64,000 bases of DNA from Halochromatium glycolicum (GCF_016584085.1 NZ_NRSJ01000005.1:123878-187877); one strand, 5' to 3'. Shown: positions 40,844-50,047, counted from the stretch's first letter. Notes: generated by a model not told the origin, from the sequence alone. Numbers and translations: made by a program.

Positions 40844-41832
40844 TTCTTGCCGCTCTCGAACCAGCCGTCGAACAGCTTGACCATCGCCTCAGCGGCGCCT
40901 TGGTACTCCTGTTCCAGCGCTCCACCCGGCGCGTTGAAGCCCGCGATCAGGTCATCCACCCAGGTCTGCACATCCGCGCCAGGGATCACGGTCGCATGCT
41001 TGGGCCTGAGCACCTCATCCAGTGCCGTCTTCGCCTGTTCCACGTCCATCGCGTTGTTGCCGCCGACCGTCTTCAGCAATTCGTAGGGCGAGGTCTCCGC
41101 CTTCTCGAACTTGTCCGCATAGAGGCCGACGAAGTGGGTGCGCAAGTTGATGCCGGTCACCGAGGTCTGCCCGCCGTAGCTGCCGGCGAGCCCCACCGAC
41201 AACAGCAGGTGTTTGAGGCCGATGGGCGGCAGCAGCTTGCCGCGCGTGGACAGCACCTGCACCAGCAGCGCACCCGGGGTCACGAAGTGGCGGCTGAACA
41301 GGTTGTCGGTGTTCTTCTTGGCCTCCGCATCCCAGAGCGTGCCGTTCTCGAAGCCGCGGTTGTGGAAGCTCTCGCCCACCACGTGATACTTCGGTCGCAA
41401 GCTCAGCGCATCGGAATAGTTCACCGCGGCGCGCACCGGCAGCACCTTGCTCTCGTGGTTCGCCGAGTCGCCGAACACCAGCGTATTGAGGTCGAACGAC
41501 TCGGAAGCCCTCGATCCCTTCGGAATGGCTGTGCGGTTCTGCGGATAGCGACCACCGGCGTTCATAGCCCGCAGGATCTGCAGGCCACGCCCGCGCTCGG
41601 GATACTTGAACTTGTTCGGAATGGCGCGGACCCAGGTGTCGTCGTGAAACTCGATATCCGTGATCTCCTGCTCCGCGTTGCGGATCACCAGCGGCGCGAT
41701 CGCCTCGCGCAGCAGTACCACAGAGACGCAACCGAGGTTCTTTCGTTTCGGATGCAGATAGCTGTCCTTGTCGCCGTGGCTCTGTTCGAGCAGTTGGTCC
41801 AGTTGCGGCAGGTAGTCGTTCAAGCGTTCCAT
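40840..41832 (-). CDS. csc2: Type I-D Cas7 (Csc2)
   Basis: The 330-residue backbone subunit coats crRNA. Csc2-like features are LREAIAPLVIRNAEQEITDI near residue 40, NTLVFGDSANHESKVLPVRAAVNYSDA, DNLFSRHFVTPGALLVQVLS and LSVGLAGSYGGQTS. The ATG at 41832 (MERLNDYLP) is chosen, 13 bases after the cas10d stop; the frame is open upstream but overlaps cas10d and is unlike Csc2. Confidence 0.93.
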   Translation of the reverse strand: MERLNDYLPQLDQLLEQSHGDKDSYLHPKRKNLGCVSVVLLREAIAPLVIRNAEQEITDIEFHDDTWVRAIPNKFKYPERGRGLQILRAMNAGGRYPQNRTAIPKGSRASESFDLNTLVFGDSANHESKVLPVRAAVNYSDALSLRPKYHVVGESFHNRGFENGTLWDAEAKKNTDNLFSRHFVTPGALLVQVLSTRGKLLPPIGLKHLLLSVGLAGSYGGQTSVTGINLRTHFVGLYADKFEKAETSPYELLKTVGGNNAMDVEQAKTALDEVLRPKHATVIPGADVQTWVDDLIAGFNAPGGALEQEYQGAAEAMVKLFDGWFESGKK

Positions 41833-41845
41833 GGGTTGGCTCCGT

Positions 41846-44704
41846 TCAGTCGGCGTTCTCGGTAGTGGTTTCGGACTCGGTAGTGATCTCGGGCTCCGCA
41901 TCGCTCTTTGTGCGCGGGGCGGTGAGGAAGGACATGCGGTAGATGCTCGCCAGCACACGCCGGTTCGCTTGGGCAGGCGGGCGGCCATCGAGGACGCCAA
42001 ACCAGACGTCATTAACGAAGCGACGGGCGAAGGCAATGCACTCGTTTGTCAGCGAGACTTCACTCCGCGTCGTCTTGGCCGACTGCTGTTGCCGACGCAC
42101 TAGGTTGGTCTCCAGCTCGCCCGCAACGGCCATCGCCAGCGACTCAGCATCACGCTGATTCAGCTTCCACGCCGCAATCGCTGTCTCCAGGCTGAGGCTA
42201 AAGGTCAACAGCTCCAAATTTGCCGAGGCCATGGCGCCGGGGTATCGCTGAATCCGCGCCGCTGCGCGTCCCAGCTCAACCAAGGGTGCTTCGGTGTCGC
42301 TCATCAGGGGTTCCTCCATCAGTTGCTCAAATTCCCGCCAGAAACGGCCGCTCCGGTCCGATTGCCCATCCTTCGCATCGTCGTGAAGCTGCGCCCAGGC
42401 CAGACAGACCGCGCCCAAGCGGGTCGCCGGACGGGCGTAGCGGTCGAACACCTCGAACCCGAGTCCGTTCGTGCTCAGGATCAGATTCGCGGTTTCCAGC
42501 CGCTCCAGCGCGCTCGGAATCTGCTCCAGGCGCAGCTGGCTACCACCGATCAGGTCCGCGAGGCGACGCGGCATGGCATCGAAGGCGAAAAAAGCGCGCT
42601 CTTGGGTTGGAAGGCCCCGGAAGAGATGGACAGGCCGCCCAAATCGCAGCGCCGCGCGCAGCAGCAAACGCAGCTGATCGACTTGGTCTTCTGTCCGTTC
42701 AGGCATTCGCTCGAAGCGGGCAACGCGATAGCGGTGACGATAGGCGTCAAATCCGCGGTAAACCCGCCCCTTAGAGACCTGCTCTCGTGCCAGGTCGTAG
42801 ACCGACAGGTTGCCGAAGTCGGCCTCGCTGGCCAGAGCCAGCGCGGCGAACAGGCCTGTGGTCGATGGCGATGACAGCAAGGTCGGAATGCCATCCGGCT
42901 TGCCGCCAGCGGCGGCATGCACATGCGAGCGGAACCGGTGCTCGGCATAAGAGACGGGCGAAACCTGGGCCTCGCCCTGTGCCGAATCGACATCTTCCAG
43001 GCGGCCGTCACGACCGGAGAAGGCAGATTTCTTGATCTCGTAGAGCTTGTCCGCCGGAGTGAAGGTCGCTCGCGGTGTCAGCGGTTGATCAGTGAACAGG
43101 CAGCGCTTGTTGCCGGCGCCACCGGAATGCACTGCCCTGCTCGTAAGCGCCGCGGCGAAGTGCGCCACGACCGCCTCCACAATCGGCGCACCCTTGCTAT
43201 CGATGCTATCGCGCAGCCCGGGCTCACCCTCCGCTCCTTCCAGCCAGCGTCGCAGCAATCCATCATCCCCCCAGACGCGCTCGAAAACCTCCGCGTCTTC
43301 GCTGGCGATGGCGACGGCCCAAAACCCTGTGAACACCTGGCGCGAGATACGATCCGCGAGCGCGGCGATCCATTCCGGACGCTCGACGCCGACCGCCTCC
43401 AAGAGCTGTTGCTCGCGGCTTTCGTACTCCGGTAGCTCTCTGACCTGCTTGTGATTCAGCAACGCCAACAGGTGCGCGGTACGCCGCAGGTGCAGTTGCG
43501 CCGTTTCGGGGAGTTCTCCCGGCGACGGGAACGGTGTGAGGGTCTGACCGGCCGCTTTCGGCCATGCGGGCGACAGTCCGAGGCCGCCAAGCAGCTCGTC
43601 CAAACGCGCGGTGTGGAACTCATCGGCTAAGCTTGCCTTCACTAGGAACAGCCGCCCGAATTCCCGGTCCAGAGGCACCGTGCCCGTGTACTCGAGAAGG
43701 CCCTCGTGGTCGGGTTGCGCATCGAGCAACTCAGGCACCGCTCGCACCGACACGTTGACCCGCAGGTGGAACAGCTCCCGAGTCAGCTTCTTGCCGAGCC
43801 GTTTGATCCCTGCTTGCTTGATCTCGTCCGCCTGCTCCGCGGGGATCAGCATCACCAACCGCCCATCCTGATGAACCTCGATCAGCGGCGGCACCTGCGT
43901 CAGCCGCTCGCATTGCGCGGACAAGTAGCGTTGCAATTCGTCCACTAGGAACGGGTGATGCGGGTCGAACAGATCGATCTTCGCCCAAGACTTGAGAAAC
44001 CCCGTGGATAAGGCTGCGTCCTGCTCCAGGCGCTTCAGGACAGCATCGATGCCCTCTTTGAGCCAGAGCCCGTCTAGCTTGTCGGCGAGGGCGATATATC
44101 GCATCAGATGTCGGAGCGCGCGCGGCGGTGCGGTAGCTGCCGGGCTGCGATGGACTTGGCTCGTCTCGGCATGCTCGATCAGCGCCCGGATTTGATCGGG
44201 CTCCAAGGCATACTCCGGCTCGACAAAATCATCCAAGCCATAGGCCGACCAGCGCTCCGCCAGCGGTTCCAACGGGAGCGCGGCGTCGCGGGTCAAACCG
44301 AGGTCCTTGTCCAGGTCGTGCATGAAGGCGATGGCGGCCACCACCCGGAGCTCCGAGCGCAGCGCGTCCTGATCCAACTCCGAATTCGCTGCCAACGTAT
44401 CCAAGGCCGCGAAGGTGACGGCGCCACGCACCACCGACAGGAGATGGTCGAGCAGCGTGACGTTGGTGCTCTCGGCATAACGCTCGCGCAGGCTGGGGTC
44501 AGCGGACCAACCGCCCTTGCCGCTGATGGTCATCAGCCGGACCGGTCGCACGTCGATATCACGCTCGGTCTCGATCTTCTTTTGCTTCTGCGCGGACAAG
44601 GCGCCGACACGATCAGTCAGCACATGCCGTTCGACCACCTCGCGCATGAACGCCTCGTAGACGGCTTTCGCAAGTGCAATCGCTTCCTGTTTTGTATCGC
44701 TCAT
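41846..44704 (-). CDS. cas10d: Type I-D large subunit Cas10d (Csc3) with HD nuclease
   Basis: The 952-residue large subunit is the signature protein of type I-D. The N-terminal HD domain (about 80-200) shows LLDHLLSVVRGAV and FMHDLDKDLGL, the H...HD pattern of a metal-dependent nuclease. The remainder holds the Palm-like region and a C-terminal helical domain (about 800-920). In type I-D this protein recognises PAM and cuts DNA, while Cas3 supplies helicase activity. Its start overlaps the cas6 stop by four bases. Confidence 0.93.
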   Translation of the reverse strand: MSDTKQEAIALAKAVYEAFMREVVERHVLTDRVGALSAQKQKKIETERDIDVRPVRLMTISGKGGWSADPSLRERYAESTNVTLLDHLLSVVRGAVTFAALDTLAANSELDQDALRSELRVVAAIAFMHDLDKDLGLTRDAALPLEPLAERWSAYGLDDFVEPEYALEPDQIRALIEHAETSQVHRSPAATAPPRALRHLMRYIALADKLDGLWLKEGIDAVLKRLEQDAALSTGFLKSWAKIDLFDPHHPFLVDELQRYLSAQCERLTQVPPLIEVHQDGRLVMLIPAEQADEIKQAGIKRLGKKLTRELFHLRVNVSVRAVPELLDAQPDHEGLLEYTGTVPLDREFGRLFLVKASLADEFHTARLDELLGGLGLSPAWPKAAGQTLTPFPSPGELPETAQLHLRRTAHLLALLNHKQVRELPEYESREQQLLEAVGVERPEWIAALADRISRQVFTGFWAVAIASEDAEVFERVWGDDGLLRRWLEGAEGEPGLRDSIDSKGAPIVEAVVAHFAAALTSRAVHSGGAGNKRCLFTDQPLTPRATFTPADKLYEIKKSAFSGRDGRLEDVDSAQGEAQVSPVSYAEHRFRSHVHAAAGGKPDGIPTLLSSPSTTGLFAALALASEADFGNLSVYDLAREQVSKGRVYRGFDAYRHRYRVARFERMPERTEDQVDQLRLLLRAALRFGRPVHLFRGLPTQERAFFAFDAMPRRLADLIGGSQLRLEQIPSALERLETANLILSTNGLGFEVFDRYARPATRLGAVCLAWAQLHDDAKDGQSDRSGRFWREFEQLMEEPLMSDTEAPLVELGRAAARIQRYPGAMASANLELLTFSLSLETAIAAWKLNQRDAESLAMAVAGELETNLVRRQQQSAKTTRSEVSLTNECIAFARRFVNDVWFGVLDGRPPAQANRRVLASIYRMSFLTAPRTKSDAEPEITTESETTTENAD

Positions 44705-45429
44705 CGTCCGACTCCCTGTTCCGCCAATCCGAGGCAGCCGAAGCCGTTGCGGGTCTTCTCGCCGAGCCCGGCATACCAGGCCAGCAGCAAGTCCTCGCGG
44801 CTGCCCGCGAGCACTAGCGGCGCCTGCATGCCGATGACGAACGCGGCACGGCCGTTGCGCAGTCGCTTGGTACTGACGAGTACAGAATGGCGAGGGTTTG
44901 CGCGGAGGAACAAGCTATCGGGTTGCACGCTTAGCGAGACGCTGCGGCCGGCGATCTTGCTGAGCCTGGCGTTTGCCGCTGCCGACAAATCGACCTGATC
45001 GAGTTGCGTCAACCAGCGCTTCTTCTTGGAAGCTGGGTCGCTGATCGCGATGGGCGAGAGCGCCAGCACCCCGAGTGCGCCCGGATCATCGCAGACTGGC
45101 GGCGCCTCGGTACTTGTTGAGGCTGCGGAGAAATCCAGCAGTTCGCCGGTCGATGCCCTCGCATAGCGCACCGCCGCGGGGTCGAGCGCCGAGACAGTAG
45201 CCGCCAGCGCAGCACTCGGTGTGGAGATGATCAGGCTGTGCACCCGCCCCTCATGTGCACGATGGTAGCCTAGGGCAGCAAAGGTCCAAGGCTCGGCCCC
45301 CGCGCCGATGACTTGCTCGGGCGCTGCTCCCGCAGCAATTAAGCCGTTGACGACAGCGTCGTGTACCAGGTCTTGGTGTTGGAACTCTGCCCACTGCCCC
45401 CGCGGCAGCGATAGTCGAATCCGTTTCAT
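44701..45429 (-). CDS. cas6: CRISPR RNA endonuclease Cas6
   Basis: The 242-residue RAMP protein should process the pre-crRNA. It ends with a glycine-rich loop (GEKTRNGFGCLGLAEQG), the Cas6 G-loop signature GxGxxxxxGxG in slightly modified form, and has His31-like candidates (HQDLVHDAVVNGL near residue 18). It is the first gene of the operon and its ATG lies in the motif TGTCATGAAAC shared with the divergent regulator gene. Confidence 0.9.
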   Translation of the reverse strand: MKRIRLSLPRGQWAEFQHQDLVHDAVVNGLIAAGAAPEQVIGAGAEPWTFAALGYHRAHEGRVHSLIISTPSAALAATVSALDPAAVRYARASTGELLDFSAASTSTEAPPVCDDPGALGVLALSPIAISDPASKKKRWLTQLDQVDLSAAANARLSKIAGRSVSLSVQPDSLFLRANPRHSVLVSTKRLRNGRAAFVIGMQAPLVLAGSREDLLLAWYAGLGEKTRNGFGCLGLAEQGVGR

Positions 45430-45515
45430 GACAGCCTCGCGCTTCGGTGACTTGGGCTAGACTTTAGCTCAAAGCCATGACCTATGCGAGCGAAAGACTG
45501 TCATGAAACATGACA
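45423..45515. promoter_or_regulatory. Divergent cas6/regulator control region with mirrored motifs
   Basis: The 73-base gap holds both promoters. The same 11 bases, TGTCATGAAAC, cover both start codons: minus strand at 45423-45433 for cas6, plus strand at 45499-45509 for the regulator, so they form a long-range inverted pair. At the regulator this extends to a perfect 7+3+7 palindrome, TGTCATG-AAA-CATGACA (45499-45515). A third element, TTGGGCTA-N5-TAGCTCAA (45452-45472, 15 of 16 paired), sits in the middle. These are likely operators for the WYL regulator. Confidence 0.65.
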
Positions 45516-46300
45516 TGATCAGGCGATTTGCCTTCATTGAGGCCCGGCTGTTCTGGGCTGGCGGGCTTACCGCAACCGAGTTAGCGGAGGCCTTTGGCAT
45601 CGCGCGGCAAAATGCACAACAGACCATTAAGCGTTATGCCGAGCGACATCCCGGCCAGATGCGCTACGAGGCGACCCAAAGACGCCAAGTGCCCACTGAA
45701 GGGTTCGGCGCGCACTATATTCGTGAAGACGTTGGCCGATTCCTGGACTACCAGCGGGCCGCGAGCTACACAGCGCGCTTCTATGATGAGCCGAGTTGGG
45801 CTGATCTACCGTTCACTGATGTCGATGCGCTTGCGCATCCCCTCTACGACAAGCATGCCGCAAGAATCGCGCTTGAGGCTCTCCGTCGCCAGTCTGTCGT
45901 TGTCATCAGTTACTGGGCGAAGACTGGCTCTCGCTCTCGACCCATTTCTCCGCATCATTTGGTGTATGCGGACGGGCGGTATCACCTACGTGCCTATTGC
46001 CATCAAGAAGCGGACTTCCGGGACTTCACCATTGCACGCATCGCGACAGCCGAATTCTCCGATGAACCCTGGGTTTCGGGAGAAAGTGACAAAGAATGGA
46101 ATGAACGCATCGACCTTGAATTCGAGATCAACCGGCAACTCGACCAACCGGCGCAGGATGCCCTGATGCAAGACTACGTCAAGGCAGGCGATACAACACT
46201 CAAGATCCGAGGCGTACGCAAAGCTATTGCGTTCTATCTTGAGAGGAGGCTAACTCGGGCTGATCCTCGTTACCAACTTCCTCTCTGGAAAAGAGCCTGA
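45503..46300 (+). CDS. BrxR/CapW-like WYL transcriptional regulator
   Basis: The 265-residue protein matches the BrxR/CapW plan: winged HTH (about 8-60, FIEARLFWAGGLTATELAEAF then ARQNAQQTIKRYAERHPGQMRYE), a WYL domain (about 120-200, RQSVVVISYWAKTG ... PHHLVYADGRYHLRAYCH) and a WCX-type C-terminus. Family members are dimeric repressors controlling BREX, CBASS and other defence operons. Divergence from cas6 and the palindromes at both start codons suggest it represses the I-D operon and itself until a ligand such as nucleic acid releases it; this is inference. The BREX relics lie ~13 kb away. Confidence 0.85.
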   Translation: MKHDMIRRFAFIEARLFWAGGLTATELAEAFGIARQNAQQTIKRYAERHPGQMRYEATQRRQVPTEGFGAHYIREDVGRFLDYQRAASYTARFYDEPSWADLPFTDVDALAHPLYDKHAARIALEALRRQSVVVISYWAKTGSRSRPISPHHLVYADGRYHLRAYCHQEADFRDFTIARIATAEFSDEPWVSGESDKEWNERIDLEFEINRQLDQPAQDALMQDYVKAGDTTLKIRGVRKAIAFYLERRLTRADPRYQLPLWKRA

Positions 46301-46581
46301 AAGGTCACGCTGACCGTAATTGAGCGCGATTTTCGGGAGGGATGAGCTCCTCTATTTTTGGCTTACATCTAATCAGCCGCCTGCTGGCTGTCACAGAAGC
46401 GTAACGATTGGCGCTTGACCGCGGGCAGGTTTTGCGGATCGATTCTTGCCGTCGGGTCAAGCCGGCGGCTGCATGGCTCGATCCGGCGCGTAGGCGCTCG
46501 GCGTCTGCCCGGCAGCTCGACGATGGCGAGCTCACCGCTGGGCGGCCACGCTAACATCAACGCATCAAGATGCGAGGTGCC

Positions 46582-46824
46582 ATGATGCGAACGACCTTGG
46601 ATATTGACGACGACGTGCTCGCCGCAGCGAAGGAGCGCGCTCGATTGCGCAAGGTCTCCGCCGGCAGGATGGTGTCCGATCTGCTGCGCGAGGCGCTTTC
46701 CGGCAGCAGGGCGCAGGACGACACGAGGCAGCGCCCAGTGGCCGGATTTCGGCCCTTCGATGCGCGCGATGTGATCGTCACAAACGACGATATCGACGCC
46801 CTGAGAGACCGGGAAGGCGTCTGA
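46582..46824 (+). CDS. VapB-type RHH antitoxin
   Basis: The 80-residue protein begins MMRTTLDIDDDVLAAAKERARLR, a ribbon-helix-helix start typical of VapB antitoxins, followed by VSAGRMVSDLLREAL and a flexible toxin-binding tail. The second Met of the pair could also start it. It overlaps the PIN gene by one base. The ~280 bases upstream to the WYL gene show no gene. Confidence 0.8.
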   Translation: MMRTTLDIDDDVLAAAKERARLRKVSAGRMVSDLLREALSGSRAQDDTRQRPVAGFRPFDARDVIVTNDDIDALRDREGV

Positions 46825-47165
46825 TGCGGGCGCTGTTGGACGTCAATGTGCTCGTCGCATTGCTGGACGCAAGCCACATGCATCACGGCACCGCGATGCG
46901 CTGGCTGGAGCGTGAGCAGGCCCACGGTTGGGCATCCTGTCCGATCACGCAGAACGGCTGTATCCGGATCATGTCTCAGCCCGCCTACCCGGCGCCGTTG
47001 CCCGCGGCCGCCGTCGTGGCGCGGTTGGCCGAGGCCGTAGTAGGGCCGGATCATCAGTTCTGGCCGGACGACCTGAACCCGGTTGTCGAACAAACCCTGA
47101 CCTGGGGACAGGTGCTGGGGCATCGCCAATTGAATCGTCACGCAACGCCAGTTGAGCGGGCATGA
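46824..47165 (+). pseudogene. VapC-type PIN toxin, C-terminally truncated
   Basis: It begins MRALLDVNVLVALLDASHMHH with the first PIN acidic residue and continues normally to VLGHRQL, where family members read TDAYLLALAVR and carry the third/fourth acidic residues. Here the frame instead ends RHATPVERA. At 113 residues it lacks about 25, including an expected catalytic Asp, so it is probably inactive. The antitoxin is intact. Confidence 0.7.
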
Positions 47166-47247
47166 CCGGCCCGCCGTTCCCGATGAAACATTCCGCCCGC
47201 CCAGGCGGTCCTACTGTCAATTCTGACCGTAGAAAGGCTCGTACCCG

Positions 47248-48534
47248 ATGCTTCCATCAAGATTTCTCGCAGTTGCCACTCTCCTGCTCAGCCTTCCACT
47301 CCAGGCCCTCGCCGCCACTGACTCGATCGTGCTCGGCATGGGCTGCTTCTGGGGCGCCGAGAAGCGGATGTCCGCGATCCCGGGCGTCCTCGATGTCGAA
47401 TCCGGTTACGCCGGCGGCGATGCCGAACGCGCCGGCTATCGCGACGTGTTGAATCTCGAGAAGCGCATCCAGCGCGGCCGCACCGACGAGCGCAACCACG
47501 CCGAGGTGGTCAAGGTCACCTTCGATCCCGAGCAGGTCAGCCTGGAGCGCGTTCTGATCGGTTTCTGGGAGAACCACGATCCGACCCAGGGGGACCGCCA
47601 GGGTAACGACATCGGCAGCAACTACCGCAGCGCGATCTACTACAACAGCGACACGCAGCGCGATGCCGCCCTCGCGACCCGCGATGCCTACCAGCAGGCG
47701 TTGAGCGAGGCCGGCTACGGCGCGATCACGACCGAGATCGCACCGCTGCGCAACTACAACCGCGCCGAAACCTATCACCAGGACTATCTAAAGAAGAATC
47801 CGAACGGCTACTGCGGGCTCGGCGGCACCAATGTCGCTTATCCAGGGACCGTCCCTGGAGATGGCCAGCAGCTAGCCTCCGCGCAAGCCCCCGAGCAGCT
47901 CGAGGCCAGCGACCTGAACCGCGAGCGGCAGCTGATCGTGTTCGAGGCCGAGGACTGTCCGTTCTGCAAGCAGTTTCGCGCCGAGGTCCTCGACCACTGG
48001 TCGTCCGACATACCGGTGATCAGCACCCTGAACCCGAGGCCGCCGCAGGGCTGGGAGCTGGAGAAGGCGCTGTTCGCAACACCGACCATGGTGCTCTTCG
48101 AGGACGGCGAGGAGGTCTCGCGCTACACCGGCTACAAGGGCGACAAGGAGCGGTTCTGGAAGTGGCTCGGCTTCCAGATCCTGACCCCGGCGCAGCAACG
48201 TATCGCCTTCGAGCAGGGGACCGAGCGTGCGTTCACCGGCTCGCATCTCGATGAGAAGCGCCCGGGCGTCTTCGTCGATCCGATCACCGGCGCGCCGCTG
48301 TTCCGCAGCGACACCAAGTTCGAGAGCGGGACCGGCTGGCCGAGCTTCTTCAATCCGGTCGAAGGGGCGTTGACCTACCACGAGGACCGCTCGCACGGGA
48401 TGCGCCGGACCGAGGTCCGCAGCGCCAGTTCCGGCATCCATCTCGGTCATGTCTTCGACGACGGCCCGCCGCCGACCGGTAAACGCTACTGCATCAACGG
48501 CAACGTGCTGAGCTTCGTGCCGGACTCGCAATAA
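47248..48534 (+). CDS. Periplasmic MsrA-thioredoxin-MsrB fusion
   Basis: A signal peptide (MLPSRFLAVATLLLSLPLQALA) is followed by MsrA (about 28-190, catalytic Cys in GMGCFWGAE), a thioredoxin-like domain (about 225-310, CPFC active site) and MsrB (about 320-425, catalytic Cys in GKRYCINGNVL, GTGWPSFF). It would repair both epimers of methionine sulfoxide in periplasmic proteins, with an internal reductant. The MsrB part lacks the zinc CxxC pair (reads DPITGAPLF). Neisserial PilB has the thioredoxin domain first; here it is between. GAAAGG ribosome site precedes the ATG. Confidence 0.93.
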   Translation: MLPSRFLAVATLLLSLPLQALAATDSIVLGMGCFWGAEKRMSAIPGVLDVESGYAGGDAERAGYRDVLNLEKRIQRGRTDERNHAEVVKVTFDPEQVSLERVLIGFWENHDPTQGDRQGNDIGSNYRSAIYYNSDTQRDAALATRDAYQQALSEAGYGAITTEIAPLRNYNRAETYHQDYLKKNPNGYCGLGGTNVAYPGTVPGDGQQLASAQAPEQLEASDLNRERQLIVFEAEDCPFCKQFRAEVLDHWSSDIPVISTLNPRPPQGWELEKALFATPTMVLFEDGEEVSRYTGYKGDKERFWKWLGFQILTPAQQRIAFEQGTERAFTGSHLDEKRPGVFVDPITGAPLFRSDTKFESGTGWPSFFNPVEGALTYHEDRSHGMRRTEVRSASSGIHLGHVFDDGPPPTGKRYCINGNVLSFVPDSQ

Positions 48535-48556
48535 CCATCCCAAGAGCCAAGCCGGC

Positions 48557-48579
48557 CGCGGCCAGCTCGTCTGGCCGCG
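48557..48579 (+). terminator. Hairpin after msr fusion gene
   Basis: CGCGGCCAG and CTGGCCGCG form a perfect 9-bp stem around CTCGT, 22 bases after the stop codon. No T-run follows, so it may be a Rho-assisted or barrier hairpin. Confidence 0.4.
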
Positions 48580-48739
48580 CCAACATCGTCAACCGTACCG
48601 ATATCCGTACAGACCCTGTTGGTTATCCTACATCACTGCTGCCACAATCAAAGGGGTAGTGCTCGCATTAGGTTAGACGGCTATATCACCGCGAGCGATT
48701 GGTGACATTGAGCATGTGTCGCCGAATCTTGGGGACGGT

Positions 48740-49654
48740 TCAGAAGCGCAGATCCAGCGTCGCGCCACCGAACGGCGCCGTATCGTAGTCGGAGCGATCG
48801 ATCAGGTTCCCGTCAGCATCTTCAAGCCGCAGTTCGCCATCGAACTCTACCCCGGCGAAGAGGCTGAGGCTGAGGTGATGACCGAAATGCCGGGTCGCGC
48901 CCAAAAACACCGGAATTGAGGTGTCTTGACCGATGCCACCGGCCGCGATCCCATCATCATCGAGCCGAAATCGGGCCTTCTCATAGCGCGCGCCAAGCGA
49001 AACGTCCCAGCGCTCCGATGGGGTCCAGTCGAGCGTCAGCCCCGGCCCGCGGGTCGCCGCAAAGCCACGGCCGGTGCGGAGACTGAGCGTGTCAGTGAGG
49101 CGCCAATCGAGCGCGAGGATCGGGAACCAGTCGGTCTCGTCCTCGAGCTCCGAGAACACCCCGAAACCCGGCCCGATGCTGAGGCGGTCGCTGACGCGAT
49201 AAGAGGCCGCCGCAAGCAACCCGCCGAACTGCCCGTCATCGAGACTGGCACCGTCCTCGGCGAACCAGCGCAGTGTCGGCACTGCGAACAGATTCCAGCG
49301 CTCGTCCGCCTTCCAGGATGCCGTCCCGCTCAGCCGTGCCTCGCGCGCATTGGACCATGGGCGAAGTCCGGCAAAGCCGCTGCCCCCGTCAAAGTAGTAA
49401 TCACGCCCGCCGTAGCCGAATGACAGCCCCAATCGCAGATCCGATAACGCGGGATAGTCGGCGCCAACAAGCACGGACCAGGCGTCGACCCCGACCTCGC
49501 CGCCCGTGTCGAGATCGGTTTGCCATTGGTGCAATGCCCCGCTCTCGAAACGCACCCGCCAGGCATCGCCGGCTGGCTGAGCCGCCACCGGGACCGCGCA
49601 TGCCAGCAGAGCGACACAAGTGAGCGGAGAGAGCGTCGAAGCAAATCGGCACAT
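48740..49654 (-). CDS. Outer-membrane beta-barrel candidate, unknown function
   Basis: I do not recognise a named family. The 304-residue protein has a signal peptide (cut near AQPAGDAW), then alternating amphipathic strands rich in aromatic and Gly residues (LGLSFGYGGRDYYF, LSIGPGFGVFSE, WDVSLGARYEKARF), and ends in Phe (GGATLDLRF), the outer-membrane barrel signature. It resembles transporters/porin-like DUF barrels that lack pores. It diverges from the SulP gene. Confidence 0.7.
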   Translation of the reverse strand: MCRFASTLSPLTCVALLACAVPVAAQPAGDAWRVRFESGALHQWQTDLDTGGEVGVDAWSVLVGADYPALSDLRLGLSFGYGGRDYYFDGGSGFAGLRPWSNAREARLSGTASWKADERWNLFAVPTLRWFAEDGASLDDGQFGGLLAAASYRVSDRLSIGPGFGVFSELEDETDWFPILALDWRLTDTLSLRTGRGFAATRGPGLTLDWTPSERWDVSLGARYEKARFRLDDDGIAAGGIGQDTSIPVFLGATRHFGHHLSLSLFAGVEFDGELRLEDADGNLIDRSDYDTAPFGGATLDLRF

Positions 49655-50047
49655 GTTCAGACGATCCGTTATGGGTTCAGGCGATCCGGCTCTCGCCGGA
49701 ACTACTCGGTCAAGCAGCTACAGCTGCAGTATAGTATCAATGATGCAACAGCGCGACCTTCTCGCAACAGCGACGCGCTGATCGCACGCCGTCTCGGCCT
49801 GAGCAGGCCAACCCCTGGCCGAGCCTAGGCCGAGCCCAGGCCGAACTTGGCCGTCGTGACGCTAAGTCGCGGGGGCCATCATCGGGGATGGCGCCGTTCC
49901 GTGAGCGTTGGCGCGAACCACACCCGCCGGTGCCTCCTGTGTGCATCTATCCCATCGATCCGCGTTATCGATTTCGGTTCCCCGGCAAAAACCCTTACCC
50001 TACGCGGCCAAAAGCAAGCCAGCGCTGCAAGGGGGGAAGCTACGCCG
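49655..50047. promoter_or_regulatory. Divergent region, barrel gene / SulP gene
   Basis: These 393 bases contain promoters for both neighbours. A TATAGT box within GCAGTATAGTATCAATGATG (about 49730) is the best -10 candidate. A short GC-rich repeat, GGCCGAGC(C/T)TAGGCCGAGCCCAGGCC, lies at about 49817-49845. AAGGGGGGAAG at 50030 is the ribosome site for the SulP gene. Confidence 0.45.

Noticed and set aside
45503..46300. Regulator assigned to the BREX remnant because it looks like BrxR
   Set aside because: It lies ~13 kb from the BREX relics and is directly divergent from cas6 with shared motifs, so control of the CRISPR operon is the simpler reading.
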